In this document: positions 12,801 to 21,156 of the stretch, piece by piece
How the letters are laid out: every line of letters begins with the position of its first letter
How positions within the stretch are numbered: position 1 is the stretch's first letter
From: Xanthostigma xanthostigma
Taxonomy: Eukaryota > Arthropoda > Insecta > Raphidioptera > Raphidiidae
Length of the DNA stretch: 64,000 bases
Direction of reading: 5' to 3'
Assembly: GCA_963575645.1 (NCBI GenBank)
Contig: OY754464.1
Location: 82,496,948 to 82,560,947, forward strand
Translations under genes and position numbers: made by a program
Notes under the pieces: generated by a model
Database searches by the model: none
What the model was told of the DNA's origin: nothing
The model's input: only the letters and a program-made list of their open reading frames with translations

Positions 12801-15800
12801 TAGTGCAATACAATATGGTGCCTAAATGTTAATTATTTGGACGTTTGTATGTGAATTTAGTTAATTTCAGACGTTTGTACAATTTTTTTTCTTGAAATAA
12901 AATTTTTACAGTACCCGTACGAATAATTATATATTATTCATACGGTAACCGTACGAATAGATGCAGCCAACATATTATGACACTAAGGTTTTGACTGAAC
13001 CAGATTTAAAAAAAAAAACACGAGAGGGCGCAAAAGTCGCCTGTCAAAAGATACTTTCCTAGCGTATAGCTGTCATTTTAACAATTTCATTCTTTTTTTT
13101 TCACAGAATATGCGCAAGCCTATTTTGATAAAGTTCAAGAAAGGCTGTCCACGGACTCTCCGGACGAATATAATGAATTTCTTGCAACTCTCAGCGACTT
13201 TGACGAAAGTATCGACAGCGTTTCAAATCTATACACAAAAGTCGAAAATTTACTTAGCCCAAGTAATCACGATTTGTGTGAAGAGTTTTTAACATTTCTT
13301 ACTCCGGCGCAAGCGAAACAGATAGGCAAATTAGTTCCACATTTTATGTACACCAATATGGCTATCTTTCTTAGAAAATTAGAAGTTTATTTCAATAAAC
13401 AACCCGCGCAAATTAGGAAAATTTATAATTCGTTGACGGAACTCAGTACAACGAAATCTCCGACGATGGAGAAACTAAAAAGTTGTATCCTTCCGTTGTT
13501 AAAAGGAAACACGGTACTTATCGATTATTTTTTGCAAATATTTCCCAAGGAGAAACCCCCCGAAAAGTAAGTAGTTTTTTTTTTCGGCTGATCAGAAATA
13601 GCTCTTCGTAAATCGTTACATTCCTGTAAACATTTTAGTTTAATGACTGTATGGGAAAACATCGACTGTGACAAAGTGGATGGGAACGAGGACGAAGACA
13701 CTTTCGAAACAATAAATGTTCCTGCGACGGAAGATCCGTACGGAAATGCAAGCTGCATTTGTTCTTGTCATGATTCGACTGACGAACAGTATAATAAGCG
13801 AGCACTTCACTGTCTAACTTGTGGAACCAAGGTAAATAAAATTATTGAAATATTGCACTGATGATTTCCGGAAGTATATTTTTAATTACACCGATATGTC
13901 GATGAGATAGAAACTGTTGACTTCAAATTATTATAACCAACGATTATTAATAATTTTTATTTAATAATGATAATGCGTTTAACGTCCGTTATGTCATAAC
14001 AGACGCCATTCGCACCATTACTATTTTCCATGTACCATATATAATACGCGCCACGAATCTAAAAGGCTCAGAAGTTAGATGCGAACGCGGGCTTGCGCTT
14101 GTACAGTCTGTTGAAAAACTACATACTCGCAACTCAACAAAACTAAAATAACAACTTGACAATAGCGTACTCGGCTGTACTTTAAAGCAGGAAAGCGACA
14201 AAGGCAACGAGCGATCACGTCCAATCACCGAGGAACGCACGTTCCGTGCAGGTAGCTGGGAGGTGGTGGAAGCCTCAACGGCTCTAAAATGTGCTTTTGC
14301 GACGCTGTTTGTGACTAACTTCCGAACCTTTTAGATCGTTAGCGCGTATTATACTTACCGTTATTTTCTATATTTTTTCAACTTCGACTAATTAATAGCA
14401 ATGGGTGAATGAAGGAATTATATGACATTAGGCCGTGCGAAAAACGGGGTTTTTTAAATGAATTCCAGGTAACTTAAGTGTTTGCCTCTTTGTTTATAGT
14501 CATTCCGAAAAAAGTTTTTAATGGATTTTGTAATTATTTAAATTGAAAAGGCAAAATCCGTTGGTATAACTTATAATAATAATAATAATGCGTTTAACGT
14601 CAATTTCTCGACTTTATGTCATAACAGACGCCATTCGCACCATTACTATTTTCCATCTATCACACTTCCCGTTATTTTCTACATTTTTAAACTTCCACTT
14701 AATTAACAGTAATGGGTGAATTAAGGAATTTTAAGACATTACTATAAGGTAGACAAATTTTGAGGATAGGAGTTTGACAGGTAATCGGCCATGGCCTTGA
14801 ATTAGGAACCATCTCGATATTTATCTGGAATTATTGGGGGAAACCTCAACAAGATGGCCAGTACAGGAATTACCATTTCTCAGCGAGACGCAGCAGAAAA
14901 AACCGCTCGGTTTAATGATTTTAATTTAATATTTTATTACAGTTCATGCAAGGAAGAGTTTTTATACAAACCAAAAAAGGATTGCGTCCTGCCGGTGTAA
15001 CTTTTGACAGCGGTTCTATGGCCGAGCACAGAAAGCGATTGTGCGTGAATCCAACGGGGCGCTCGAAACGTCGATACGAAGCTTCGTCGCCGACAAAATC
15101 CGGTCCCATATCGCCCCACAAACAATTACATGTTGAGTCTGAAGAAGACGACGGAACGCTTATGAACCGTATGAAAAGTCCTTCGAAAACTGCGCGGAAC
15201 AAAAGTCGCGTACAAACGGCCAAGAAAGGATCGTCGAAAATAAAAGCCGATCGTGCGCAGAAAAGCGATACGCAAAAAAAGACAAACGAACCGGCGATCG
15301 AATCTGGAAAACAGAACGTAATGTCGACAACGGAATCTACATTACAAAAAAGAACTCGTCCTAGACATAATAACTTAAACACTTCTCAAGAAACGACTGT
15401 TAATACTGAAATGAGTCCATCCAAAAACGATTTATCTAGTCCTCAACACAATAAAGAAACGGCAATCATTTTGCAAAACTCGGAAAAAAAATCGCAAAAT
15501 TCTGTTAAAGGGATTGCTGCTAATGTTTGTCCGAGTGAACCTGAAACGCATACTAACGATATCCTATCCAATCTCGTTACGGAATGTGTTTTAACAGCTT
15601 CGGATTTAAACAAAAACTGTACCGCTTCTGTCGACAACTCAAATAAAGAATCGCTTACAGACCTGTCTCATAATGTTCTAAAAGAAAAAAAGTCAACTAC
15701 GCAAAAATCAAATCTTCCTACGGTAAATAAAGAAGGCTGTGAAAAAGAAAACGTGATGAAGGCAAAGACGGCAGAAGTGTCGGATATAAAGACGGAAAAT

Positions 15801-16307
15801 GAACAGGAAGCCATGGATACTCAAGAGTGGGACGATTGCAATGCCTCGATTGAATCGATCGAATTAAAATTGAGTCCCGGTCACAGTATCGAAAGTATAG
15901 ACGTATGCGAGGAGTCGTCTCAGGATACATCGGTGTGTCAAGATGAATCGCATATGATTTGTTCGGAAAGTGAAAACGAATCCAATATCGAAGTCGAAAG
16001 TAATCATAGCGATTGCAGCTCTCCGATTCAGATTCATAGCGAAGAAAGCAGCAACAACGATACGCCTATCCCGGGGTATTCGGAGGATAAAAGCTTCGAT
16101 GCGAATTCGGGAAATATTGCCAATTCAAGATCTTGGACGAGGGAAGAAGATAAAGTGATCCTACAGACATTTCAACAGCACTGCGGTAGTGAGAAAATTT
16201 TCGAAAAAATCAATCTCTTAATACCGCAGAGAACAGTGAGAGAAATCCGTGAAAGGTTTCAAACATTAATGCAGTTACTTCAACAAATTACTGACTCAAA
16301 TACTTAA
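857..16307 (+). CDS. GON4L: GON4L (GON-4-like / muscle wasted) orthologue, 5' truncated by the window
   Basis: Nuclear chromatin-associated transcriptional regulator (family knowledge). Ten exons join with consistent phases: 857-1048, 1114-1250, 4037-4063, 4131-4301, 5903-6236, 8377-8907, 9810-9990, 13107-13566, 13639-13831, 14943-16307; total 3591 nt, 1196 residues and a stop. The first exon has an acceptor (tatttcag, to 856) and is open before its first Met (866), so upstream exons lie outside the window. Landmarks in order: the FRQHVQLLTQNFLQ motif typical of GON4L; the region around FAPYLMQTVLESN; a PAH (Sin3-like) helical region encoded by the 13107 exon (YAQAYFDKVQERL, then FLTFLTPAQAKQIG); a Cys-rich segment CICSCH...HCLTCGTK; a long acidic Ser-rich tail; a C-terminal Myb/SANT domain starting at SWTREEDKVILQTF. 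All introns are GT-AG. A likely poly(A) signal AATAAA lies at 16419. The introns are packed with transposons. Identity is firm; exon 1 and the true start are not visible. Confidence 0.93.
1441..1678. repeat. Palindromic foldback element, copy 1
   Basis: Arms GGAACCCAAAGGAATGG and CCATTCCTTTGGGTTCC enclose matching inner sequence (ATAAGGTAAACATTG / CAATGTTTACCTTAT). A related, internally deleted copy lies at 50333-50512. It may sit inside a larger element with CCTCGCT ends (about 1275-1730). Confidence 0.8.
1836..2558. mobile_element. piggyBac-like MITE (TTAA)
   Basis: Ends GGGGTTAGGTGGGTTTCAAA and TTTGAAACCCACCTAACCCC, flanked on both sides by TTAA (1832-1835, 2559-2562). It is AT-rich inside with no coding frame. 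Lies in GON4L intron 2. Confidence 0.85.
2690..2938. mobile_element. GCTCTG-family MITE, copy 1 (intact)
   Basis: Inverted ends around AGCTCTGTTTTAACCTCTC and GCAGAGAGTTGAAACATAGC. The same family occurs at 4385-4535, 26816-27628 (interrupted) and 58021-58821 (interrupted). This uninterrupted copy serves as the empty-site reference for the nested insertions. Confidence 0.8.
2954..3809. mobile_element. Large foldback MITE with CAGGGTGAGTC ends, copy 1
   Basis: Starts CAGGGTGAGTCAGACCACCC, ends in its reverse complement and is flanked by TA, so probably Tc1/mariner superfamily. Arms of roughly 360 bp surround a short centre. Nearly identical copies lie at 24946-25826 and 63565-64000, implying recent activity. 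Confidence 0.85.
4385..4535. mobile_element. GCTCTG-family MITE, short copy
   Basis: A 150 bp foldback: AGCTCTGTTCCAACCTCTCT at the left; GCAAAGAGGTTAGAATAGAGC at the right, the inverted counterpart, in two overlapping stretches. In GON4L intron 4. Confidence 0.7.
4842..5490. mobile_element. pogo/Tigger-like MITE with TAACACGAAC subrepeats
   Basis: Ends CAGTAAACCCTCGTTAACAC and GTTAACGAGGTTTTACTG, flanked by TA. Several internal TTAACACGAA repeats, as in Tigger-type non-autonomous elements. It interrupts the hairpin repeat family (4545-4840 continues at 5493). Confidence 0.85.
5505..5720. repeat. Near-perfect hairpin of the copy-1 repeat family
   Basis: The left arm (AAGCGTACTTACGACCGAGG through CTTGCACTGCGCGCC) is mirrored on the right, with a centre of about 15 bp. 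A partial third copy (5808-5895) runs up to the acceptor of the GON4L exon at 5903. Confidence 0.8.
6259..7115. mobile_element. hAT-like MITE with internal 40-bp satellite
   Basis: Ends TAGTGTTGG and CCAACACTA with a perfect 8 bp duplication GTTTCTGA (6251-6258 and 7116-7123). The interior is a degenerate tandem repeat of TCGAATGATCATTCGAATTA followed by TCGATTATGAATG. It begins 22 bp after the splice donor of the 5903-6236 exon. Confidence 0.87.
7433..7582. repeat. Palindrome with ATATGTCGCCGGGATATTG arms
   Basis: Left arm 7433-7460 matches the inverted right arm 7555-7582. Inner segments repeat AATTTCACTA-type hairpins twice. The 7124-8376 remainder of this intron holds a small hairpin (CTGTGTGAGCTGTGAGCTCA, near 7355) but nothing else I recognise. 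Confidence 0.7.
8951..9711. mobile_element. TIR element with internal minisatellite
   Basis: Ends GGTAAATATACACTTT and AAAGTGTATATTTACC, continued by CACCTGGTTTTTTGGCTCTA on both sides. The flanks GAAAGTTC and AAAAGTTC look like an 8 bp duplication with one change. Positions 9276-9590 hold a minisatellite of AATTCCGGGGTGAACG plus ATAAAGGGGTATGCG units. Confidence 0.8.
10691..10957 (-). pseudogene. THAP-domain transposase remnant
   Basis: The - strand frame starts MSNKMGKKLSNRKCCVVDCK and continues to HPELQFHRF, the N-terminal half of a THAP zinc finger (first Cys pair and the conserved F-x-F/H-R-F strand). After HRF the homology fades and a stop follows; the distal Cys/His pair and any catalytic domain are missing. 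It lies inside a 3.04 kb element with terminal inverted repeats (10022-13065). This suggests the decayed remains of a THAP-type DNA transposase (P-element- or Kolobok-related) rather than a host gene. Confidence 0.6.
11094..11165 (+). repeat. tRNA-like SINE head
   Basis: Has a good B box (GGTTCGATTCC) in a paired T arm and an A-box-like GTCTAGTAAGTAGCG, but the acceptor stem pairs poorly. It is followed by the SINE-type body GGAGGAGGTTCTCAAGTCGA and a poly-T tract. This is a retroposon head rather than a working tRNA. Confidence 0.6.
11269..11763. repeat. 165-bp tandem triplication
   Basis: Three head-to-tail copies start at 11269, 11434 and 11599 (ATGTATGACCAC, then AAAGGGTATACCCCGAAGTT). 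The exact 165 bp period and very high identity point to recent local amplification. Confidence 0.9.
11812..12312. repeat. Inverted repeat, about 150-bp arms
   Basis: The left arm (11812-11970; AACAAAAAAATTAAACCGCC) is mirrored at 12161-12312 (GGCGGTTTAATTTTTTTGTT). The centre of about 190 bp has no recognised feature. Nested in the THAP element. Confidence 0.8.
12313..12719. mobile_element. Second element carrying the GGGGTGAACG minisatellite
   Basis: Ends TTTTCACTTTGAGACCA and TCAGTCTCAAAGTGAAAA differ from those of 8951-9711, yet the interior (12384-12610) carries the same AATTCCGGGGTGAACG / GGGGTATGCGAATTGT units. Confidence 0.65.
13968..14440 (-). mobile_element. tRNA-derived SINE copy A, interrupted and truncated
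   Basis: The 3' part (on the - strand, GGCGTCTGTTATGACATAA then an ATT-rich tail) matches copies at 14577-14912 and 40164-41262. It is interrupted at 14041-14353 by a MITE with GCGCGTATTATA ends. In GON4L intron 9. Confidence 0.75.
14041..14353. mobile_element. ATAATACGCGCC MITE, copy A
   Basis: Ends ATAATACGCGCCACGAATCT and AGCGCGTATTATA. Related copies at 26195-26477 and 55043-55362. Inserted into a SINE. Short frames inside are not genes. Confidence 0.8.
14577..14912 (-). mobile_element. tRNA-derived SINE copy B
   Basis: Same body as 40164-41262 (AACAAGATGGCC; AATCGGCCATGGCCTTGAAT), lacking most of the tRNA head and with a (TAA)n-rich end at 14573-14588. It provides the uninterrupted TTAA site (14699-14702) where copy C has an insertion. 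Confidence 0.8.
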
Positions 16308-16424
16308 TTGAAGTATTGGATTACCCATCCATCAAAAATGTAATTTATATTTTTGTTATAATTTATAAAAAAAAATTGATTTTGTACGTTTAAACATTAT
16401 AATTTATTTTATTCATGAAATAAA

Positions 16425-17400
16425 TTTATTATAGTTACTTTCACAATATTAAAAAAATGTTTGTTTTACTTATAAAGAATTCAACTTTAATGAAAAGATA
16501 AAAATAAAATTAAAAAAATCACTTCCAACAAAAATCACAAGTTATAAATAATTTTTAACATAATTACATCACAAAGCAAAACATAATACCATGATTAAAA
16601 ATCCCAGTCTTTCATAGCGACTCATAACTAGGGTTGCAAGCGTAAACTTAATCGCAGTCTTTAAAACACGCCAACTCCAAAAGATATTTATGAAGTCTAA
16701 CCAAAATAATTTTCTGGGATTTTCTTTAATTTCACACACATTTTTTGTACTACGATAGTGCACATAAGGAAATGTATATCTAATAATGTTTCTATCGATA
16801 AACCCGTGGTATTTCCAGCGTCTTCCTTCCATTTAAACCGTTTGATTCGTTAATTCATTCGAAAAAGATGTGCATTCGCTTGCTTCTTATTGTGAATATT
16901 CGTAGCACCAATATAAGAACAAAACGATTATTTTAATTTGTGGTAACATGCAGTTTGCGTTTGGAAAGCTATCCTTTCAAACATACCTCTGGCTCTTTTC
17001 TTTTTAATGTTAGTCCTAAACGATCGTTGATATTTGATAAGCAAAGGGTACATCCATAAGAAGGGTTATTTAAAGGCAGTACATCTGTCAAAACGTCCAG
17101 GCCCCAATCGACCTATTAGCTTCTCATTAGAAACAGTCGTTTTTAAGTATTTAATAATAAAGATAATAATAATAATGATAATATTCACGGGAATTTATGC
17201 TCGTAGATTACCGTAAAAGTTAAAATATTGACCAGTTCAATCACTCCGGCCCTCTGTGGTAATCGGCGGCCACTTATTTTTGTTCCATAGATATACTACA
17301 TACAGTTTTGAAAAATCGTGCAAAGTATGCAGTAGAAATATTAATTAAAAAGATCAATTCAGGAGAGTATTCATCAATAAAAATTCCGTATTTTGTATTA
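16425..17400. other. GON4L-PMF1 intergenic, left part
   Basis: Nothing recognisable apart from an 87-codon - strand frame at 16569-16832, which I do not accept as a gene. Confidence 0.5.
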
Positions 17401-18129
17401 AGGCCCCCATACACCTCGTTCTTTTTTGGCAGTTTTCATCGTCACGATAAAACACGTCGGTCAAAACCGAAGTGTATGGGCAAAAACTGTCGATGAAACA
17501 CGGCAGTTTTTTTATCTGCCGAGTCTTGATTTTAAACACGACGTGTTTGCTGGTTGTCGTTTTAAATCGTAATGTGTGGCGCTTTCCGATAACTTGATAA
17601 GAATCGACGTGTTTATTCAGTGGTGCGACGTACAGCAAATAAGTCATATTAATTAAATGATTGTAATTAGTTTGAGTATTGATTTATATTTTAACCGTTT
17701 TAGTGCTAAGCAATTTTGACAAAAATAAATGAAAATTGCTATAAACATATTGATTAATTTAGAGGAAAAAATAATGGTGTCAAATAAAACACTCTAATTT
17801 AGACAAATATCAATCAATTTTATTAATTATTTTTGCATTATATTGTTTATTAATGTTTATTAAACATAAAATAATATCAATATTATTGTATTTTCCATCA
17901 AAGCAGATCGTATTAATGATGCCACGACTTCAGAAAAACTGAACGAAACTACGCCTCTGTGTGGATATGGCCGTTGTTCGTGTTTAAATTAACCGTACAG
18001 TTTTACCCGTGCGGTTAAAACTGCCATAAAAGAACGAGGTGTATGGGGATGGCCGTTGTTCGTGTTTAACCGTACAGTTTTACCCGGCGGTTAAAACTGC
18101 CAAAAAAGAACGAGGTGTATGGGGGCCTT
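17401..18129. mobile_element. TIR element with GGCCCCCATACACCTC ends
   Basis: The start GGCCCCCATACACCTCGTTC is mirrored by GAACGAGGTGTATGGGGGCC at the end, with an internal partial duplication of the right end (17985-18050). The target duplication is unclear. Lies between GON4L and PMF1. Confidence 0.8.
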
Positions 18130-18160
18130 TATAGAATCTGATTTTGGTTCAAGCATTTAT

Positions 18161-18834
18161 TTTGACGTGATAACGTCTTATAAATTGATGAATCACCAAT
18201 CTTATAAATTGATAAAACACCGGCTGCATGTTCGAAAAAGTGTAACGTAACGTTCCTAACGCGTAACGTTCCGCCTGACCCTGTGCGTGCTTTTTGCTAA
18301 TTTCTCGCTCAATTTAAATCAGATCGGTTTGAAACCAGTCTTAAACGAAAGAGGAGAACATTTTACATAGATTTCGTATAACAGAATTTGCCTAAACAGT
18401 TTTTTTATACAAATTTATATAGAAAAATATTTTATACAAATTTATATAGAAAAATAGCTGTATAAATGCAATGTTGTGTAATGCATGGCGCGACGCGGTC
18501 GGTTGTCTTTGTTTGCCGTACATGGAAATTAGAAGCAAACGTATGTCTTGTCTTAACATGAAAACAGCTGCATTTCTAATGTTTAATTCAATTTTTTGAC
18601 ATTAGTATATTGTGAAATGCAAAGCCTTCTAAGTTAAGTATTGGAATAACTAATTATTATTAGAACATAATACTTTGTAAGTTGCAAACGTCACTTTTGA
18701 CATTTCTTATCATTCCGACACCAAGGATAAGCGGATTGAAACCAAATTTTGGGAGGTTTAGGTTATGTATTACGGAATACGTTATCACGTAAAACTATCG
18801 TCCGTAAACCGACTTTACAGACAACCAATTTTTT
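18161..18834. mobile_element. TTTGACGTGATAACGTC element, copy 1
   Basis: Starts TTTGACGTGATAACGTCTTA and ends with ACGTTATCACGTAAAACTAT, then CCGTAAACCGACTTTACAGA. Related copies at 28553-29207, 31417-31672 (internally deleted) and 44436-45403. Superfamily not assigned. Confidence 0.75.
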
Positions 18835-19255
18835 CTTCATAAATACTCCGCGGCTAGTTTAAAATAGATGTGAAAAAAATGTTTTTGATAGTTTTGATAT
18901 ATAAGCATTGGATTTATTTATTTATACTTACCTATTTGACGCAAAAACTATTTCTTTTGCAAGAAATTTGTTTCTACTTTCTTTTAAGAAGTCAAGAGAA
19001 GACAGCAGATTAAAGACAACGTCAATACATGATAGCTCTCTGGCCCTCCAATCCTCCATAGAAAAATTGCCCAAACTTTGTCACACGCCTGCGCAAAAAA
19101 ACATTTTCAAAAGTCACTTGTAATTTGTTTGACACTTCGAAAACGCCAATTTTAAATTTGTATTAATTCTAATTATAAATGTGAAATCCTTCTTTTGATT
19201 AAAGTAAAGTTGGTTATAACTGTATTAACGTCTCCATACGGGGTAATTTAAAATA

Positions 19256-20120
19256 ATGGAATCAAATAGGAAACATAACTTCACATTATTATCGCTGGCA
19301 TTTAAAAAACATTTTGAAAATATTGCTAATTCCGTGAGGTAAAACGTGAAAACTCTTTTAATACTCTTTTTTGTGTTGTTATATGCTCAGCAAAATACAT
19401 ATTTTAATAATTTATGAGATCGGGATGGGGACAACTTTGTTGTTTTCAAATCAAACTGCACTTGTACCGGCCTGAATTCTAAATGTAAAACTTCGTTAAA
19501 TGCATAAATTGAGGATAGGATGAATGGTTTATCAAAATAACTTTGTTTTTTAGTAAGGAAGATTTTTGTAAAATATTGGAAACATCGTTGCAACAAAAAC
19601 ATGTACCAGCTGAAAAATTGTATAACATTTACGTAAGTAAAATTCTGAAGACAACAACAGAAATGTGGGATGTTTTATGTGAGGAACAAGATTTGAACTC
19701 CAAATTTGAAATACTGGAAAAACAAATTCAAATGTATTCAGACCATAACACTGAAGCCTGGTAACGTTTATTTTTCATAAAATTGTCACCATATGATAAC
19801 TTTTTAAATTTTATGTAAAATACATCTACTATTTATGTATGTTCTCTGTTGATAGGAGACCGGAAGCTGGAAAATGCGACGAAACGTTAAATGCATATTA
19901 TATTAATCAATTATTAAAACACAAGCAGAATTTAGAAGATACGGTCTACAAATTGGAATATAATTGTGAAGCGTTAAAACAAGAAGTTTTGTCAAAAAGG
20001 GAAGACATGTCCAAAAATGAAACTCAACTTAATAAGTGCAAAGAGAAATTATTAAATATAAATAAGGATTTGGATACAGTAATGCAACATCAAGTTGAGA
20101 AAAGCCAGAGTTTTGTTTAA
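19256..20120 (+). CDS. PMF1: PMF1/Nnf1 kinetochore protein (Mis12 complex subunit)
   Basis: Subunit of the Mis12/MIND complex that links centromeric chromatin to the Ndc80 complex (family knowledge). Three exons, 19256-19338, 19554-19760 and 19856-20120, give 184 aa with consistent phases and GT-AG introns of 215 and 95 bp. The start is the ATG at 19256; the protein begins MESNRKHNF. The N-terminal part carries the helical Nnf1 region (SKEDFCKILETSL, AEKLYNIYVSKIL). The exon 2/3 junction rebuilds TEAWRPEAG, matching the conserved EPAWRPSG of human PMF1. After it comes a coiled coil (NQLLKHKQNLEDTVYKLE) as in the family. Length is close to human PMF1 (about 205 aa). Poly(A) signal AATAAA at 20157. 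It lies 2.9 kb downstream of GON4L on the same strand; nothing suggests co-regulation. Confidence 0.87.
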
Positions 20121-20224
20121 GAAATTTGTACTATTATAACATTAATTAATATGTATAATAAAAAAAATATTTTTGCAGTATTTTCATTTTTTTTTTTTTA
20201 GTTCAAAAAAAGCAGTTTATTATA

Positions 20225-20720
20225 CAGTGTAAACTCTTTATAACGTCCTTCGTTATAACGAAAGACTCTCTATAACGTCGAGTTTTTTACGATTTGGTTG
20301 GCTTACCTTAAAACCTATACATTAATACCCTCTTTATAACGCAACAGCCATTCTCTATTATGAAGAAATATGTTCATATTTAGGCGTCAGCAAATGTTTA
20401 CAGACATAAAGAGGACCATTCTGAACCATCACCATCTATTCAACAAGCACTTGATGACGCCAAACTATAGGTATATGTGTTTGGAATAAATTAATTTTGT
20501 GAAAATTGGTTATTTTTCTTTCTTCCCTCTATATAACGAAAATTCTTTATAACGAAAAAAATGTTCGGTCCCTTAAAATTCGTTATAAAGAGATTATACA
20601 GTACATTGAAGATTATTGTTAATTTGGTTGTTTTTCTTTCTTCACTCCATATAACGGTAACTCTCTATAACGATAAAAAATGCTCGGTCCCTTGAGTTTC
20701 GTTATAAAGAGTTTACACTG
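20225..20720. mobile_element. pogo/Tigger-like MITE with CTCTTTATAACG repeats
   Basis: Ends CAGTGTAAACTCTTTATAAC and GTTATAAAGAGTTTACACTG, flanked by TA. Internal TATAACGAA repeats are typical of Tigger derivatives. Lies 100 bp past the PMF1 stop. Confidence 0.88.
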
Positions 20721-20838
20721 TATATCTAAAGTACTATAAATTTATCATTTATTCGGATAGGTTATCTAATTGTAGCAGAAAACTATGGCCTTACATTATT
20801 TTTATGCCCTTTGATTGATATATTATAATTCTTTAAAG

Positions 20839-21060
20839 GTGACTAGTGGTCGAAATTCGACCGTAATTAAATTATAGGTATATGGATTTCTCCTGAATCG
20901 ATTTCTACACATTGTGCACTTGCCCTCATTAAAAACAAAGAGAACGATGCATTTTTCACCACAATGTGTGCGAATTAACACACTCAAATCGATGCAACAC
21001 TTTTTGTCCTTCCGTATTTTAGTAACAGAGTTCCTCAAACAGTTATGATAAAGTTGAATC
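20839..21060. repeat. Dispersed repeat shared with 43550-43790
   Basis: Shares blocks such as GTGTGCGAATTAACACACTC, CGACCGTAATT and AGAGAACGATG with the HERPUD intron at 43550-43790. No termini found. Lies just upstream of TM2D3. Confidence 0.65.
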
Positions 21061-21156
21061 GAAAAATAAAATTTGAGGTTATAAATTTTAGCTGTCAAAA
21101 CATTTCCGTTCCTTTTTACATTGACCAATACATTTTAGTATGATTTATATAAAATA

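Larger units (their letters stand above)
10022..13065. mobile_element. 3.04 kb TIR element carrying the THAP remnant, filling GON4L intron 7
   Basis: Long inverted ends: ACGCTAGGAAAGTATC with ATCTGGTTCA further in at the left, mirrored at 12990-13065. Both sides are flanked by TATA (or a TA duplication). A second inverted pair (10981-11060 and 12900-12962, with TATTCGTACGGTTACCGTA) sits inside. Further insertions: a foldback (10220-10508), a tRNA-like SINE head (11094-11165), a 165 bp triplication, and a palindrome with a minisatellite. Only about 30 bp at the 5' end and 41 bp at the 3' end of the intron lie outside it. Confidence 0.7.

Noticed and set aside
13989-14240. 83-codon - strand frame and the similar 71-codon frame at 55156-55371
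   Set aside because: Both are the interior of the ATAATACGCGCC MITE; similarity reflects the repeat, not a conserved protein.
14921-15382. 153-codon - strand frame opposite GON4L
   Set aside because: Shadow of the long GON4L last exon; no independent coding signal.
16569-16832. 87-codon - strand frame with a hydrophobic C-terminus (MEGRRWKYHGF...)
   Set aside because: No recognisable family, no flanking splice or promoter evidence, AT-rich context where such frames arise by chance.
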